DNA of 64,000 nucleotides, from positions 124,001 to 188,000 of the forward strand of contig NZ_CP022255.1 of the NCBI RefSeq assembly GCF_003119195.2. The letters are read 5' to 3'. The notes beneath the pieces were generated by a model, which saw nothing but the letters and a program-made list of their open reading frames with translations, made no database searches and was not told the origin of the DNA. Shown one piece after another: positions 7,647 through 16,741 of this stretch. This stretch comes from Azospirillum baldaniorum (GTDB taxonomy: Bacteria; Pseudomonadota; Alphaproteobacteria; Azospirillales; Azospirillaceae). The position numbers were made by a program, and so were the translations under genes. Each line of letters begins with the position of its first letter. The stretch's first letter is position 1.

Positions 7647-10600
7647 ATGTCCAACGAGACCGACATCTCCGCCGCTCCCGATTTCCTCGCCAGCGGCGGC
7701 GAGATGGGCGCCCAGATGCGCGCGTTCGACTGGGCATCGACGGTGCTCGGTCCGCCCGAGGAGTGGCCGCGCAGCCTGAAGACGGCGGTGCGAATCATGC
7801 TGACCTCCCGCCAGCCGATCTGGATCGGCTGGGGCAGCGACCTGATCTATCTCTACAACGATGCCTACAAATCGATCATCGGCGGCAAGCATCCTTGGGC
7901 GCTTGGGCGGCCGACCTCGGTCGTGTGGCGGGAGATCTGGGGCGACATCGGCCCGATGCTGGCAACCGCCATGACGGGGGACGAGGGGACCTACGTCGAG
8001 GGGCAGCTCCTTGTCATGGAGCGCAACGGCTATCCGGAGGAGACCTACTACACCTTCTCCTACAGCCCGGTCCCCGACGACGACGGCAGCCCCGGCGGCA
8101 TCATCTGCGCCAACTCCGACGACACGCAGCGGATCATCGGCGAACGGCAGCTCACCCTGCTGCGCGATCTCGCCGCCGGCACGGCCGACGCCCGCACCCT
8201 GCCGGAGGTGTGCGAGCGCAGCGCCCAAGCGCTCGCCACCAACCCGCGGGACATGCCCTTCGCGCTGCTCTATGTGGCCGAGCCCGACGGGGCCAGCGCC
8301 TCGCTTGCCGGGTCCTGCGGCATCGGGCGCGGCCATCCGGCGGCTCCGGAAACGCTGGCGGTGGACGGCACGTCGGTGTGGCCCTTCACCCCGACGCTCC
8401 ATGACCCGGTGCTGGTCGACGATCTGGCGGCGAAGTTCGGCGCCGACCTGCCGCCCGGCGTCTGGCGGCGTCCGCCGGCCCAGGCCGCGGCGATTCCGGT
8501 TCCGGCCAGCGGCGAGGCGGGGCGGGCGGGCCTTCTCGTCGTCGGCCTGAATCCGTTCCGCCTGTTCGACGACGGCTACCGGCGCTTCCTGGGGCTGGTG
8601 GCGGGGCAGATCGCCGCGGCCATCACCAACGTCCAGACCTACGAGGCCGAGCGCCGGCGGGCCGAGATGCTGGCGGAGATCGACCGCGCCAAGACGGTGT
8701 TCTTCTCGAACGTCAGCCACGAGTTCCGCACGCCGCTGACCCTGATGCTGGGGCCGCTGGAAGAGGTGTTGCAGGCCGAGCCGGAGCGGATGGCGGACCA
8801 TCGCGAGGACCTGGTGGTGGTCCACCGCAACGGGCAGCGCCTGCTCAAGCTCGTCAACGCGCTCCTGGATTTCTCGCGCATCGAGGCCGGGCGGACCCAG
8901 GCGCGCTACGAGCCGACCGACCTCGCGTCCTACACGGCCGAGCTGGCGAGCGGTTTCCGCTCGGCCTGCGAGCGGGCCGGGCTGAGCCTCGTCGTCGACT
9001 GCCCGCCGCTTCCCGGTCCGGTTCATGTGGACCGCGGCATGTGGGAGACGGTCGTCCTCAACCTGCTGTCGAACGCCTTCAAATTCACCTTCCAGGGCGC
9101 GATCGCGGTGTCGCTGAGGCCGGTGGGCGAGGGCGCCGAGCTTCGGGTGAGCGATTCCGGCACGGGCATCCTCGATTCCGAGCTGCCGCGCCTGTTCGAG
9201 CGCTTTCACCGGGTCGAGGGCGCGCGGGGGCGCAGCCACGAAGGCACCGGCATCGGCCTCGCCCTGGTCCAGGAACTCGTCAAGCTGCACGGCGGCACGA
9301 TCCGGGTCGAGAGCGAGATGGACCACGGTTCGGTCTTCATCGTCACCGTGCCGTTCGGCACCGCCCATCTGCCGCAGGAGCGCGTCCTGTCGGAGCCGAC
9401 CGGCGCCGCGGCCGGCCTGCGCACCCAGACCTACGTCGAGGAGGCGCTGCGCTGGCTGCCCGGCTCGGTCGCCGCCGATGGCGGAGCGCCGGTCACGTTG
9501 ATCGGCGCCGCGGAGACGGTGATGGCGCCGGAGACGGGCGAGTGTCCGCGCCTCCTGCTGGCCGACGACAACGCCGACATGCGCGACTATGTGAGCCGCC
9601 TGCTGAATGGCCGCTACGCGGTCGAGGCGGTGCCCGACGGTCAGGCGGCCCTGGCGGCGATGCGCGCGAACCGTCCGGACCTCGTTCTGACCGACATCAT
9701 GATGCCCGTGCTGGACGGCTTCGGCCTGCTGCGCGCGATCCGCGAGGATGCCGACCTGCGCGACCTGCCGGTCATCCTGCTGTCGGCCCGCGCCGGCGAG
9801 GAGGCGAGCGTCGAGGGGCTGTCGGCCGGTGCCGACGATTATCTGGTCAAGCCATTCTCGGCGCGCGAGCTGATCGCCCGCGTCGACACCGCCCTGGCCA
9901 TGGTGCGCCTGCGCCGCGAGGCGGACAACGCGCTGCGCGAGAGCGAGGCGCGCTTCCGCAATCTCGCCGACCATGCTCCGGTGATGGTCTGGGTTACCGA
10001 ACTCGACGGCTCCTGCACCTATCTCAACAGGTCCTGGTACGAGTTCACCGGACAGACCCCCGAGACGGGGTTGGGCTTCGGCTGGCTGGACGCGGCTCAT
10101 CCCGACGATCGTCAGGCCGCCGAGGACATGTTCCTGACGGCCAACGCGAAGCAGGAGGCGTTCCGTTTGGAATACCGGCTGCGGCGGACCGACGGGGTTT
10201 ACCGCTGGGCGATCGACGCCGCCGCCCCGCGCTTCGACGCGGAGGGTGGATTCCTCGGCTACATCGGTTCGGTGATCGACATCACCGAGCGCAAGGAGAT
10301 CGAGGACGCGCAAAGACGCCTCAACGACCTGCTGGAGCAGCGCATCGCCTCGGCGATCGCCGAGCGGGAACGGGCCGAGGCGCAGCTTCGCCAAGCCCAG
10401 AAGATGGACGCGGTCGGCAAGCTGACCGGTGGAGTGGCGCACGACTTCAACAACCTTCTCCAGGTGATCTCCGGCAACCTTCAGCTTCTGGTGAAGGACG
10501 TTGCGGGGAACGACCGTGCCGAACAGCGGTTGCAGAACGCTTTGAGCGGAGTCAGCCGCGGGTCGAAGCTGGTCGCCCAGCTCCTCGCCTTCGGACGCCG

Positions 10601-11945
10601 CCAGCCCCTGGCCCCCCGGGTGATCAACCTGGGCCGGCTCGCCCGCAGTCTCGACGAGATGCTGCGCCGCGTGCTCGGCGAGGGCGTCGAGATCGAGACC
10701 ATGATCGCGGGCGGCCTGTGGACCACCTTCGCAGACGAGAGCCAGGTCGAGAACGCGCTGCTCAATCTGGCGATCAACGCCCGCGACGCCATGAACGGCC
10801 ATGGCCGGTTGACCATCGAGGCCGGCAACGCCTTCCTGGACGATCCCTACGCCGCCCGGCACGCCGAGGTGACGCCGGGCCAGTACGTCATGCTGGCGGT
10901 GACGGACACCGGCTGCGGCATTCCGCCGGACGTGCTGGATCACGTCTTCGAGCCGTTCTTCACGACCAAGCCGGAAGGACAGGGCACCGGCCTCGGCCTC
11001 AGCATGGTCTACGGCTTCGTCAAGCAGTCCGGCGGGCACGTCAAGATCTACAGCGAACCCGGCCAGGGGACCACGGTCCGCCTGTACCTGCCGCGCGCGC
11101 ATCAGACCGAAGACGTCGTGACGGTGATCGACACCGGGCCGGAGACGGGCGGATCGGAAACCGTGCTGGTGGTCGAGGACGACGACGACGTGCGGGCGAC
11201 TGTGGTCGAGATGATGGTCGACCTCGGCTATCGCGTGCTCAAGGCGCGGGACGCGCAGAGCGCGCTGGCCATCGTGGAAAGTGGCGTGCCGATCGACCTG
11301 CTGTTCACCGACGTCGTCATGCCGGGGCCGCTGCGCAGCCCTGACCTGGCGCGCCGCGCGAAGGAGCGTCTGCCGGGGATCGCGGTCCTGTTCACCTCGG
11401 GCTACACCGAGAACGCGATCGTGCATGGCGGGCGGCTCGATCTCGGCGTCGAGCTGTTGAGCAAGCCCTACACCCGCGAGGCGCTGTCCCGTAAGGTCCG
11501 GCATGTCCTGCGCAACCAGCAGCAGCGATCCATGGGGCAGGCCGGAAAAAGGGAAGCGACCGCGAAGCCGTCCGCCGAACCCGCGCCGGCGGACAGCCGT
11601 CAGGGCCTGCGCGTGCTTGTGGTGGAGGACGATGCGCTGATCCGCCTCGTCACGGTGGAGATGCTGACCGGCCTCGGTCATTCGGTCGTCGAAGCGGGCA
11701 ACGCCGAGGAAGCCCTGTCGATTGCCGAGACCCAGCCCGTCGATGCGCTGCTGACCGACATCAGCCTGCCGGGGATGTCGGGAGAGCAGCTGGCCGCTGC
11801 GCTGCGCAAACGTCACCCGGCCCTGCCGGTGGTGTTCGCATCGGGGGCCGACCGGGCGCCCGCCGGCGGCGTCCACCTGCCGAAGCCCTACGACGACGCG
11901 GCCTTGGCCGAGGCGCTGGACAAGGCGGTGAAGCCGCCCCATTGA
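7647..11945 (+). CDS. double hybrid sensor histidine kinase PAS-GAF-HK-REC-PAS-HK-REC-REC
   Basis: A 1,432-residue, probably cytoplasmic (no membrane segments) sensor. Approximate order: PAS-like domain 20-150 ('SRQPIWIGWGSDLIYLYND'), GAF 165-330, first kinase with H-box 'NVSHEFRTPL' near residue 357 and ATP-binding 'NLLSNAFKFT' and 'GTGIGLALV', receiver 1 from 634 (phospho-Asp in 'LVLTDIMMP', near 682), PAS 765-885, second kinase with 'GGVAHDFNNLL' near 931 and its own ATPase domain ('NLAINARDAM'), receiver 2 from about 1172 and receiver 3 from about 1322. Two complete but different kinase cores in one chain are unusual. ATG 7647 is preferred because family similarity starts soon after; ATG 7617 adds ten residues. 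No cognate DNA-binding regulator is adjacent. Confidence 0.88.
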   Translation: MSNETDISAAPDFLASGGEMGAQMRAFDWASTVLGPPEEWPRSLKTAVRIMLTSRQPIWIGWGSDLIYLYNDAYKSIIGGKHPWALGRPTSVVWREIWGDIGPMLATAMTGDEGTYVEGQLLVMERNGYPEETYYTFSYSPVPDDDGSPGGIICANSDDTQRIIGERQLTLLRDLAAGTADARTLPEVCERSAQALATNPRDMPFALLYVAEPDGASASLAGSCGIGRGHPAAPETLAVDGTSVWPFTPTLHDPVLVDDLAAKFGADLPPGVWRRPPAQAAAIPVPASGEAGRAGLLVVGLNPFRLFDDGYRRFLGLVAGQIAAAITNVQTYEAERRRAEMLAEIDRAKTVFFSNVSHEFRTPLTLMLGPLEEVLQAEPERMADHREDLVVVHRNGQRLLKLVNALLDFSRIEAGRTQARYEPTDLASYTAELASGFRSACERAGLSLVVDCPPLPGPVHVDRGMWETVVLNLLSNAFKFTFQGAIAVSLRPVGEGAELRVSDSGTGILDSELPRLFERFHRVEGARGRSHEGTGIGLALVQELVKLHGGTIRVESEMDHGSVFIVTVPFGTAHLPQERVLSEPTGAAAGLRTQTYVEEALRWLPGSVAADGGAPVTLIGAAETVMAPETGECPRLLLADDNADMRDYVSRLLNGRYAVEAVPDGQAALAAMRANRPDLVLTDIMMPVLDGFGLLRAIREDADLRDLPVILLSARAGEEASVEGLSAGADDYLVKPFSARELIARVDTALAMVRLRREADNALRESEARFRNLADHAPVMVWVTELDGSCTYLNRSWYEFTGQTPETGLGFGWLDAAHPDDRQAAEDMFLTANAKQEAFRLEYRLRRTDGVYRWAIDAAAPRFDAEGGFLGYIGSVIDITERKEIEDAQRRLNDLLEQRIASAIAERERAEAQLRQAQKMDAVGKLTGGVAHDFNNLLQVISGNLQLLVKDVAGNDRAEQRLQNALSGVSRGSKLVAQLLAFGRRQPLAPRVINLGRLARSLDEMLRRVLGEGVEIETMIAGGLWTTFADESQVENALLNLAINARDAMNGHGRLTIEAGNAFLDDPYAARHAEVTPGQYVMLAVTDTGCGIPPDVLDHVFEPFFTTKPEGQGTGLGLSMVYGFVKQSGGHVKIYSEPGQGTTVRLYLPRAHQTEDVVTVIDTGPETGGSETVLVVEDDDDVRATVVEMMVDLGYRVLKARDAQSALAIVESGVPIDLLFTDVVMPGPLRSPDLARRAKERLPGIAVLFTSGYTENAIVHGGRLDLGVELLSKPYTREALSRKVRHVLRNQQQRSMGQAGKREATAKPSAEPAPADSRQGLRVLVVEDDALIRLVTVEMLTGLGHSVVEAGNAEEALSIAETQPVDALLTDISLPGMSGEQLAAALRKRHPALPVVFASGADRAPAGGVHLPKPYDDAALAEALDKAVKPPH

Positions 11946-11995
11946 GCGTTCTTTCCGTTGCCGGCGACTACAGCCGGGCCGGCCCCCCGGCTCGG

Positions 11996-12064
11996 CGAGG
12001 CGGCGTTCCAACACACCCCGGCCAGCTTGGCCACCTCCACCGCTGTTGCCCGTCTGCGCTCCAT
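11996..12064 (-). pseudogene. relic of a LacI-family helix-turn-helix
   Basis: From ATG 12064 leftward the frame reads 'MERRRATAVEVAKLAGV', a near-perfect LacI/GalR N-terminus (consensus: T..DVAKLAGVS..TVSR), and then degenerates ('CWNAAS') with nothing like the rest of a LacI repressor. GGGGAAG lies upstream as a possible ribosome site. Only about 20 residues support it, so it is a probable decayed or truncated regulator gene abutting the kinase 3' end. Confidence 0.4.
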
Positions 12065-12133
12065 GGGCACCGGTCTTCCCCGCCACCGCCCGAGACGCGG
12101 TGGAGCGTCGTCAGGGCGACCCTACACCCGGAC

Positions 12134-12169
12134 GCCCTCCGTCCCGCCACTGCGGACTAGACGGAGGGC
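12134..12169. terminator. hairpin between convergent genes
   Basis: GCCCTCCGTC (12134-12143) pairs perfectly with GACGGAGGGC (12160-12169); inside, CCGC/GCGG (12144-12147 and 12152-12155) extends the stem. It lies between the 3' ends of the kinase (+) and the PHP-like gene (-), the expected place for a bidirectional terminator. No T-tract follows on either strand. Confidence 0.5.
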
Positions 12170-12195
12170 TTGATGAGGGGCGCGGAGGCCTACGC

Positions 12196-14550
12196 TCACG
12201 GTGTCAGGAACAGGGCCGAGGTCCAGATTCGCGACTGGTCGCGCTGGCGCGCGGTCAGGAACAGCGGATGCTCGCGGCCCGGGGCGAGGGCGAGGTCGGC
12301 GAGCGGGATGCGCCCGGCGAGGTCGCGGGGCAGGGGCGCCTCGGTGACCCGTTCCACCGTCACCTCCAGTTCCGTGCCGGGCAGAACACGCGTGACCCGT
12401 CCGGCGTCCGCGTCGGCCAGCAGCGCGTCGCCGTCGATGTCCAGCACCGCTTCCGGGGCGTGCGGGTTGGGCGGCGGGGTCAGCGGGTTGCCGACCTTCA
12501 CGTAGGTGCCGATGGCGAGCCGCACCTGGATGCGCGCGCCGGCCAGCCGCGACAGCGCCAACTCCACCCCGTCGCTGTCGCCGTGGGTGACGGTGCGGAT
12601 GGCGACGGTGGTGGCGTCGCGGCGCCAGCAGCCCTGTTCCGGATGGTCGAAGCCGAAGGGTTCGACCCGCTGCACGGCGGCGCCGGTGACGGTGATCCCA
12701 CCATCCCAATAGGCGCCGCGGTAGCGGTCCTTGATGCGGGCGCCGCCCAGCCGCAGGCGGATCTTCGTCTCCGACAGGCCCAGCTCGCGGTGCAGGTCGC
12801 GCTCCCAGACCAGCCGGTCACCGTCGAACAGGCGCAGGCTCTCCCATCCGCGGTCGCCGAGCAGGCGGTAATCCAGCGCGTCGCCCGAAGTGGCCTGCAC
12901 CACCTCGCCCATCCAGCGGTCACCCAGCCGCAGGCTGGCGAAGCTGCGTTCCCCGGTGGTCGCGAAGGTCCGCCGCGCCCGCAGCGCCCGGCCGACCGAC
13001 GCGCGGTCCAGCCGTTCGGCGAAGACGCCGGTCAGCCCGCCGCGCGCCCCGAACACCGCGGTCGCCGGCGCCCCGCCGCCGCAGCGCCCCTGATGCTCGT
13101 CGCTGCTCGCCGAGGCGCCGAGCCGGTAGCCGCGGGCCAGAGCCTCCGCATAAACCCAGTGGAACTGGCCCCAGGCGGACCCGATCTCGATCAGCCGCTC
13201 CAGCTCCGGGTGGTGCCAATCGAGGTTGCAGCGCCGACCGCCGACATGGGGGATCAGCAGATGGCCCTCCGGATCGTCCCGGTAGGCGGCGTAGAGGTCG
13301 TCGAGCGGCCAGGCGCCGGGGCGCAGCGCGCCGCGGGTCGACTCGTTCCATTCGAAGGAGCGCACCGGCTGGCCTCGCCCGTCCGCCGGGAAGCGCGGCG
13401 GACCGTCGCGCAGGAAGATCACGTTGTGGTCGCCGCCCGCCGCGGAGTTGCCGCACCATTCCGTGCCGGGGTAGCAGACGAAGCGGTCCGGCTCGTTGTA
13501 ATGGTCGATCAGGCCGACCGCCTCGGTCCAGGCGCGCTCCGTCACGTTGAAGTCGTTGGCGGTGTAGCCCAGCACGTCCAGACCGGCGACGTCGCGCCCG
13601 TAGGACAGATTGTAGGCGGTGTCGTTGGTGCCCACCGTGTCGTTGGAATGGACATGCAGGTCGGCATAGACGGCGCGCGGCGCCCCGTCCTCGGCGGTGA
13701 TAAAGGCTTCGGCGGGGGCGAGGCCCGGCGCCGTCGCGGCGATCCGCCATTCCCCGGCGCCGAGGTCGAGCGCCTCGCGCCGGACCAGCCAGCCGTTCGC
13801 CTGCGGGTCGGGGGCCAGCGCGACCGTCCGTGCGCTTTCGCTCTCCGGCCCGGTGACGGTGAGGGTGGCGTCCAGCGTGGTGTTGAGGCAGCAGTTGCCC
13901 CAGGCGTCGTCGGCGCGCAGCAGCAGCGACGCCGGGCCGGGGGCGATCAGCCGCGGCGCGACCAGCCGCAGGGCGGCGGGAACGCCCGGCACGATGTCGA
14001 TCATGCAGTCGCCCGGCACCTCCGCGTATTTCTGGCTGCCCAGCGGATCGATGAAGACACGGAAGCGGAACCCCTGCTCGACGAAGGTCTGCACCCGCGT
14101 GCCCGGCCCGCCCTGGCGCCGGTCGCCCAGCCGGATCACGATGCGGTCGCCGGGATTCAGGTAGCCGTCGATCACGTCGATGACGATGGCCTTCTGGTAG
14201 GGCCGCTCGTGCCCCTTCTGGTCGAAGCGCACCTTCAGCGCCTGCACGGTCGCCGGGCTCTGTCCCGGAACCAGCGGGCCGGCCTCGTACTCGGCGGAAA
14301 CGAAATTGGCCGCCGTGGGGTCGCTGGTCTGGAACAACGCCCAGTCCGAATAGAACTTCATCGCCAGCTTGATCCCCGCCCCGTCGGCGAGACCCGACCC
14401 GCCGACCTCGTAGGCCAGCGTCACCTCGGTCCATTCGCCGGCCACCAACGTCCGGTGGGAGCAGGCGGTGGCGCCGAGGAAGGGACGGGCCTTGTTCCGC
14501 TCGTAAAGGCCGGCGGGGGCGATGTGGCCGGTGGGGACGGGATCGCTCAT
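12196..14550 (-). CDS. PHP/DUF3604-like metal-dependent hydrolase, function unknown
   Basis: A 784-residue protein with three parts: an N-terminal beta-rich region (to about 290), a central PHP-like metallohydrolase core and a C-terminal beta region. Metal-ligand motifs of the PHP/amidohydrolase type are visible: 'YADLHVHSNDT' (about 296), 'CYPGTEWCG', 'GGDHNVIFLRDG', 'LLIPHVGGRRC' and 'GASASSDEHQGRCGGG'. Related DUF3604 proteins are thought to hydrolyse phosphate esters or similar small substrates, but no reaction is established. ATG 14550 is chosen because conserved sequence begins there; the open frame extends to 16068 only as a shadow. No signal peptide. It is divergent from a GntR/UTRA regulator that presumably controls it. 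Confidence 0.72.
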   Translation of the reverse strand: MSDPVPTGHIAPAGLYERNKARPFLGATACSHRTLVAGEWTEVTLAYEVGGSGLADGAGIKLAMKFYSDWALFQTSDPTAANFVSAEYEAGPLVPGQSPATVQALKVRFDQKGHERPYQKAIVIDVIDGYLNPGDRIVIRLGDRRQGGPGTRVQTFVEQGFRFRVFIDPLGSQKYAEVPGDCMIDIVPGVPAALRLVAPRLIAPGPASLLLRADDAWGNCCLNTTLDATLTVTGPESESARTVALAPDPQANGWLVRREALDLGAGEWRIAATAPGLAPAEAFITAEDGAPRAVYADLHVHSNDTVGTNDTAYNLSYGRDVAGLDVLGYTANDFNVTERAWTEAVGLIDHYNEPDRFVCYPGTEWCGNSAAGGDHNVIFLRDGPPRFPADGRGQPVRSFEWNESTRGALRPGAWPLDDLYAAYRDDPEGHLLIPHVGGRRCNLDWHHPELERLIEIGSAWGQFHWVYAEALARGYRLGASASSDEHQGRCGGGAPATAVFGARGGLTGVFAERLDRASVGRALRARRTFATTGERSFASLRLGDRWMGEVVQATSGDALDYRLLGDRGWESLRLFDGDRLVWERDLHRELGLSETKIRLRLGGARIKDRYRGAYWDGGITVTGAAVQRVEPFGFDHPEQGCWRRDATTVAIRTVTHGDSDGVELALSRLAGARIQVRLAIGTYVKVGNPLTPPPNPHAPEAVLDIDGDALLADADAGRVTRVLPGTELEVTVERVTEAPLPRDLAGRIPLADLALAPGREHPLFLTARQRDQSRIWTSALFLTP

Positions 14551-14594
14551 GGGACGGGACCTCGTGCAGGAGAGGGGCGGTGCGCCGCAACGGC

Positions 14595-14628
14595 TAATAC
14601 ATTGCATAACAAGTTTGGTAATACAATA
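14595..14628. promoter_or_regulatory. candidate GntR/HutC operator and AT-rich promoter region
   Basis: An AT-rich island in otherwise GC-rich DNA between the divergent PHP-like and GntR genes contains TAATACATTG (14595-14604) and TAATACAATA (14619-14628), a direct repeat of TAATACA with 24-bp periodicity. TTGGTAATACAA (14615-14626) has the TTG-N6-CAA imperfect dyad seen in several HutC-type sites. Position and spacing suggest control of both genes. Confidence 0.45.
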
Positions 14629-14757
14629 TAAGACATGTGGGGCGTCCCACCGGAGGGCGGCGTGTTCGGGGGGATCAGCGCGCTTGAGCCGGCCGGCCTC
14701 CGGTGGCATCAAGGCGCGGACACGATCGCCATGGGCGGGGAGGGGACGGTGGCCCCG

Positions 14758-15483
14758 ATGCGGGACAGTTTGGTGCGGGAGAACGCGACGGCCCTCTACC
14801 GGCAGATCGCCGACCGGCTGCGCGCGGAGATCGCGGCGGGCCGGTTCGAGCCGTCGGGCCGTCTGCCGAGCGAAAGCGAGATCGGCATCCGCTTCGCGGT
14901 CAGCCGGGTGACGGTCCGCTTGGCGCTCGACCGGCTGGAGGTGGAAGGGCTGATCGAGCGGCGCAAGGGCAAGGGCACCTTCACGGCGGGCAAGCGCGTC
15001 CGCCATCCGCTGGACCGGCTGCGCAGCTTCCATGAATCCCTGCGCCTCCAGGGGCTGAACGCCAGCATGCGCCACCTGTCGGCCGGGATGACCGCCACGC
15101 CACCGGACCTGACGGGCCAGTTTGGCCCCAACTGCCTGGAGGTGCGCCGCCTGCATCTGGTGGACGGGGAGCCGGTGGCGCTGGGGCGCAGCCTGCTGTC
15201 GGCGGAACTGGCCGGCGTCGATTGGGCGGCGGCCGGAGAGAAGCCGATCTACGCCGTCCTGAGGGAAGTCACCGGACAGCCGGTGGTCGGCGCCGATGTC
15301 GAGGTCAAGGCCGAGGCCGCGGGCGCGGCGGTCGCCGGACCGCTTGGCGGGACGGCGGGGATGCCGGTGCTGGTGATGATCCGGCAATCCTTCTTCGCGG
15401 ACGGCGCCTGCGCCGACCACGCCGTCTTCCACGTCCGTCCGGAGCGCTACAGCTTCGTGCTGTCCCACCGCTGGGAAGGGTGA
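14758..15483 (+). CDS. GntR-family (HutC/UTRA) transcriptional regulator
   Basis: A 241-residue regulator, the usual HutC-subfamily length. The winged helix-turn-helix spans roughly residues 8-75 ('LYRQIADRLRAEIAAGRF', 'LPSESEIGIRFAVSRVTVR'), with the wing 'IERRKGKGTF'. A UTRA ligand-binding domain (about 95-235) follows, with 'LEVRRLHLVDGEPVALGRS'. ATG 14758 is preferred; GGGGA precedes it by about 11 nt and similarity starts at once, while ATG 14731 or GTG/ATG codons upstream to 14635 would add unlike sequence. It faces the PHP-like hydrolase gene across an AT-rich interval with repeated sites, so it likely represses that gene and itself and is released by a small metabolite. Confidence 0.88.
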   Translation: MRDSLVRENATALYRQIADRLRAEIAAGRFEPSGRLPSESEIGIRFAVSRVTVRLALDRLEVEGLIERRKGKGTFTAGKRVRHPLDRLRSFHESLRLQGLNASMRHLSAGMTATPPDLTGQFGPNCLEVRRLHLVDGEPVALGRSLLSAELAGVDWAAAGEKPIYAVLREVTGQPVVGADVEVKAEAAGAAVAGPLGGTAGMPVLVMIRQSFFADGACADHAVFHVRPERYSFVLSHRWEG

Positions 15484-15515
15484 GGCCGCCGCCGCATCAC
15501 CGGCCTGAAAACGAT

Positions 15516-15534
15516 AATGAGAATTCTTCGCATT
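15516..15534. promoter_or_regulatory. Fur-type iron box upstream of the fpv-like operon
   Basis: AATGAGAATTCTTCGCATT is a 19-bp dyad: AATG-A-GAA at the left mirrors TTC-G-CATT at the right, close to the classical Fur box consensus. It is 70 bp before the first gene of an eight-gene iron/metal transport operon, so iron-responsive repression is a strong inference. Confidence 0.7.
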
Positions 15535-15604
15535 TGGGGGTGAGGCGGGAGGCGCGCCCGTTCGTCTGAGCAGAAGGACCGTTGGTTCCTTCGGAGAGGA
15601 CGAG

Positions 15605-16741
15605 ATGAGCGTTGGCAAGTCGCGCACGCGGCTGTGGTTCCTGTGGCACTCCTGGCTGGCGATGCCCCTCTGGGCATTCCTGTTCTTTGTCAGCCTGACC
15701 GGGACCATCGCCGTGGTCAGCACCGAGATCATGTGGCTGGTCAACCCGGCCATGCGGGCGTCCGGTGCCGGGGAGCCGCTGCCGGCCAGCGCGCTGATCG
15801 CCGCCGCCGAGGCCGCGGCGCCGGGCGGACGGGTGAGTTCGCTGAGCTGGGGCGGCTCGCACATGGCGGTCGGCGCCCGCATGGCGATGCCCGACGGAAC
15901 CTCCTCCACCGCCTGGGTGAATCCGGTCAGCGGGGCGGTGCAGGGGCTGTCCACCGGCAACTCGTTCCAGAGCTTCTTCCGCGCCCTGCACGGCTGGCTC
16001 ATGACCTTCCCGGTGGGCTGGTACCTCGTGACCTTGCTGGCCATTCCGCTCGTCGGGTCGCTGGTCACCGGGCTGGTGGTCTACAAGCGGTTCTGGAAAT
16101 CCTTCTACCAGCCGCGCATCCGCTGGCGGCAGGCGCCGCGCGTGATGTGGGGCGACCTGCACCGCGTCGCCGGCACATGGTCGATCTGGTTCATCGCGGT
16201 CATCGCGGTCACCAGCCTGTGGTTCCTGATCTACATGATGCTGTTCCATCTCGGGATGGGGCTGGGCGGCGGAAAGGCGCCGGTGCTGCTGGCCCGCGAC
16301 CAGATCCCGGTGACAGCGACCGCGCCGAGGCCGGATGTCGACGCCATCATGGCCAGCGCCAAGGCGGCCCTGCCGGACATGCGGCTGCGCTACCTGTGGC
16401 TGCCCGGCACCGCCTACGACCCGGCGACGGTGGCAGGGTCCAGCGGGCAGGTGCCGCTGCTGCCCGACTATGTCCGGGTGAATCCCTTCACCGCCGAGGT
16501 GATCCTCATCGAGGGCGGGATGGAGGCGGCTTCGGGCATCGAGCTGACCCGCACCATCATGCGCGCCCTGCACACCGGCGATTTCGGCGGCCTTCCGGTC
16601 AAGCTGGTGTGGTTCTCCTTCGGCCTGTTGATGACCACACTGGTCTTCAGCGGCATGATGATCTGGATGAAGCGGACCGCCCGCGCCACGGTCGAGGCGG
16701 TACGGGGGCTGCGCTTGGCGGAGGGCCCGTCCAATGCGTAA
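15605..16741 (+). CDS. fpvG: FpvG-like PepSY-domain inner-membrane protein (ferrisiderophore reductase component)
   Basis: A 378-residue inner-membrane protein of the PepSY-associated TM family. Four transmembrane helices are evident: 'WLAMPLWAFLFFVSLTGTIA', a pair around residues 145-165 and 195-220, and a last one near 340-362, with His residues near the helix ends ('WHSW', 'LHGWLM', 'DLHRVAG', 'ALHTGDF') suited to haem or metal binding. In Pseudomonas aeruginosa FpvG is the reductase that frees iron from ferri-pyoverdine in the periplasm. GGAGAGGAC precedes ATG 15605. It is first in a coupled operon whose order matches fpvGHJK-fpvCDEF gene for gene, which is the main support for the name. 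Confidence 0.82.
   Translation: MSVGKSRTRLWFLWHSWLAMPLWAFLFFVSLTGTIAVVSTEIMWLVNPAMRASGAGEPLPASALIAAAEAAAPGGRVSSLSWGGSHMAVGARMAMPDGTSSTAWVNPVSGAVQGLSTGNSFQSFFRALHGWLMTFPVGWYLVTLLAIPLVGSLVTGLVVYKRFWKSFYQPRIRWRQAPRVMWGDLHRVAGTWSIWFIAVIAVTSLWFLIYMMLFHLGMGLGGGKAPVLLARDQIPVTATAPRPDVDAIMASAKAALPDMRLRYLWLPGTAYDPATVAGSSGQVPLLPDYVRVNPFTAEVILIEGGMEAASGIELTRTIMRALHTGDFGGLPVKLVWFSFGLLMTTLVFSGMMIWMKRTARATVEAVRGLRLAEGPSNA

Noticed and set aside
7605..12086. 1,493-residue open frame on the minus strand opposite the hybrid kinase
   Set aside because: It mirrors the kinase gene in a GC-rich antisense frame, is rich in Arg/Gly/Gln with no domain, and the plus-strand protein has intact kinase and receiver motifs.
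14551..16068. In-frame upstream extension of the PHP-like protein to 1,290 residues
   Set aside because: The extension crosses the divergent promoter and lies antisense to the GntR and fpvG genes; conserved sequence begins at ATG 14550.
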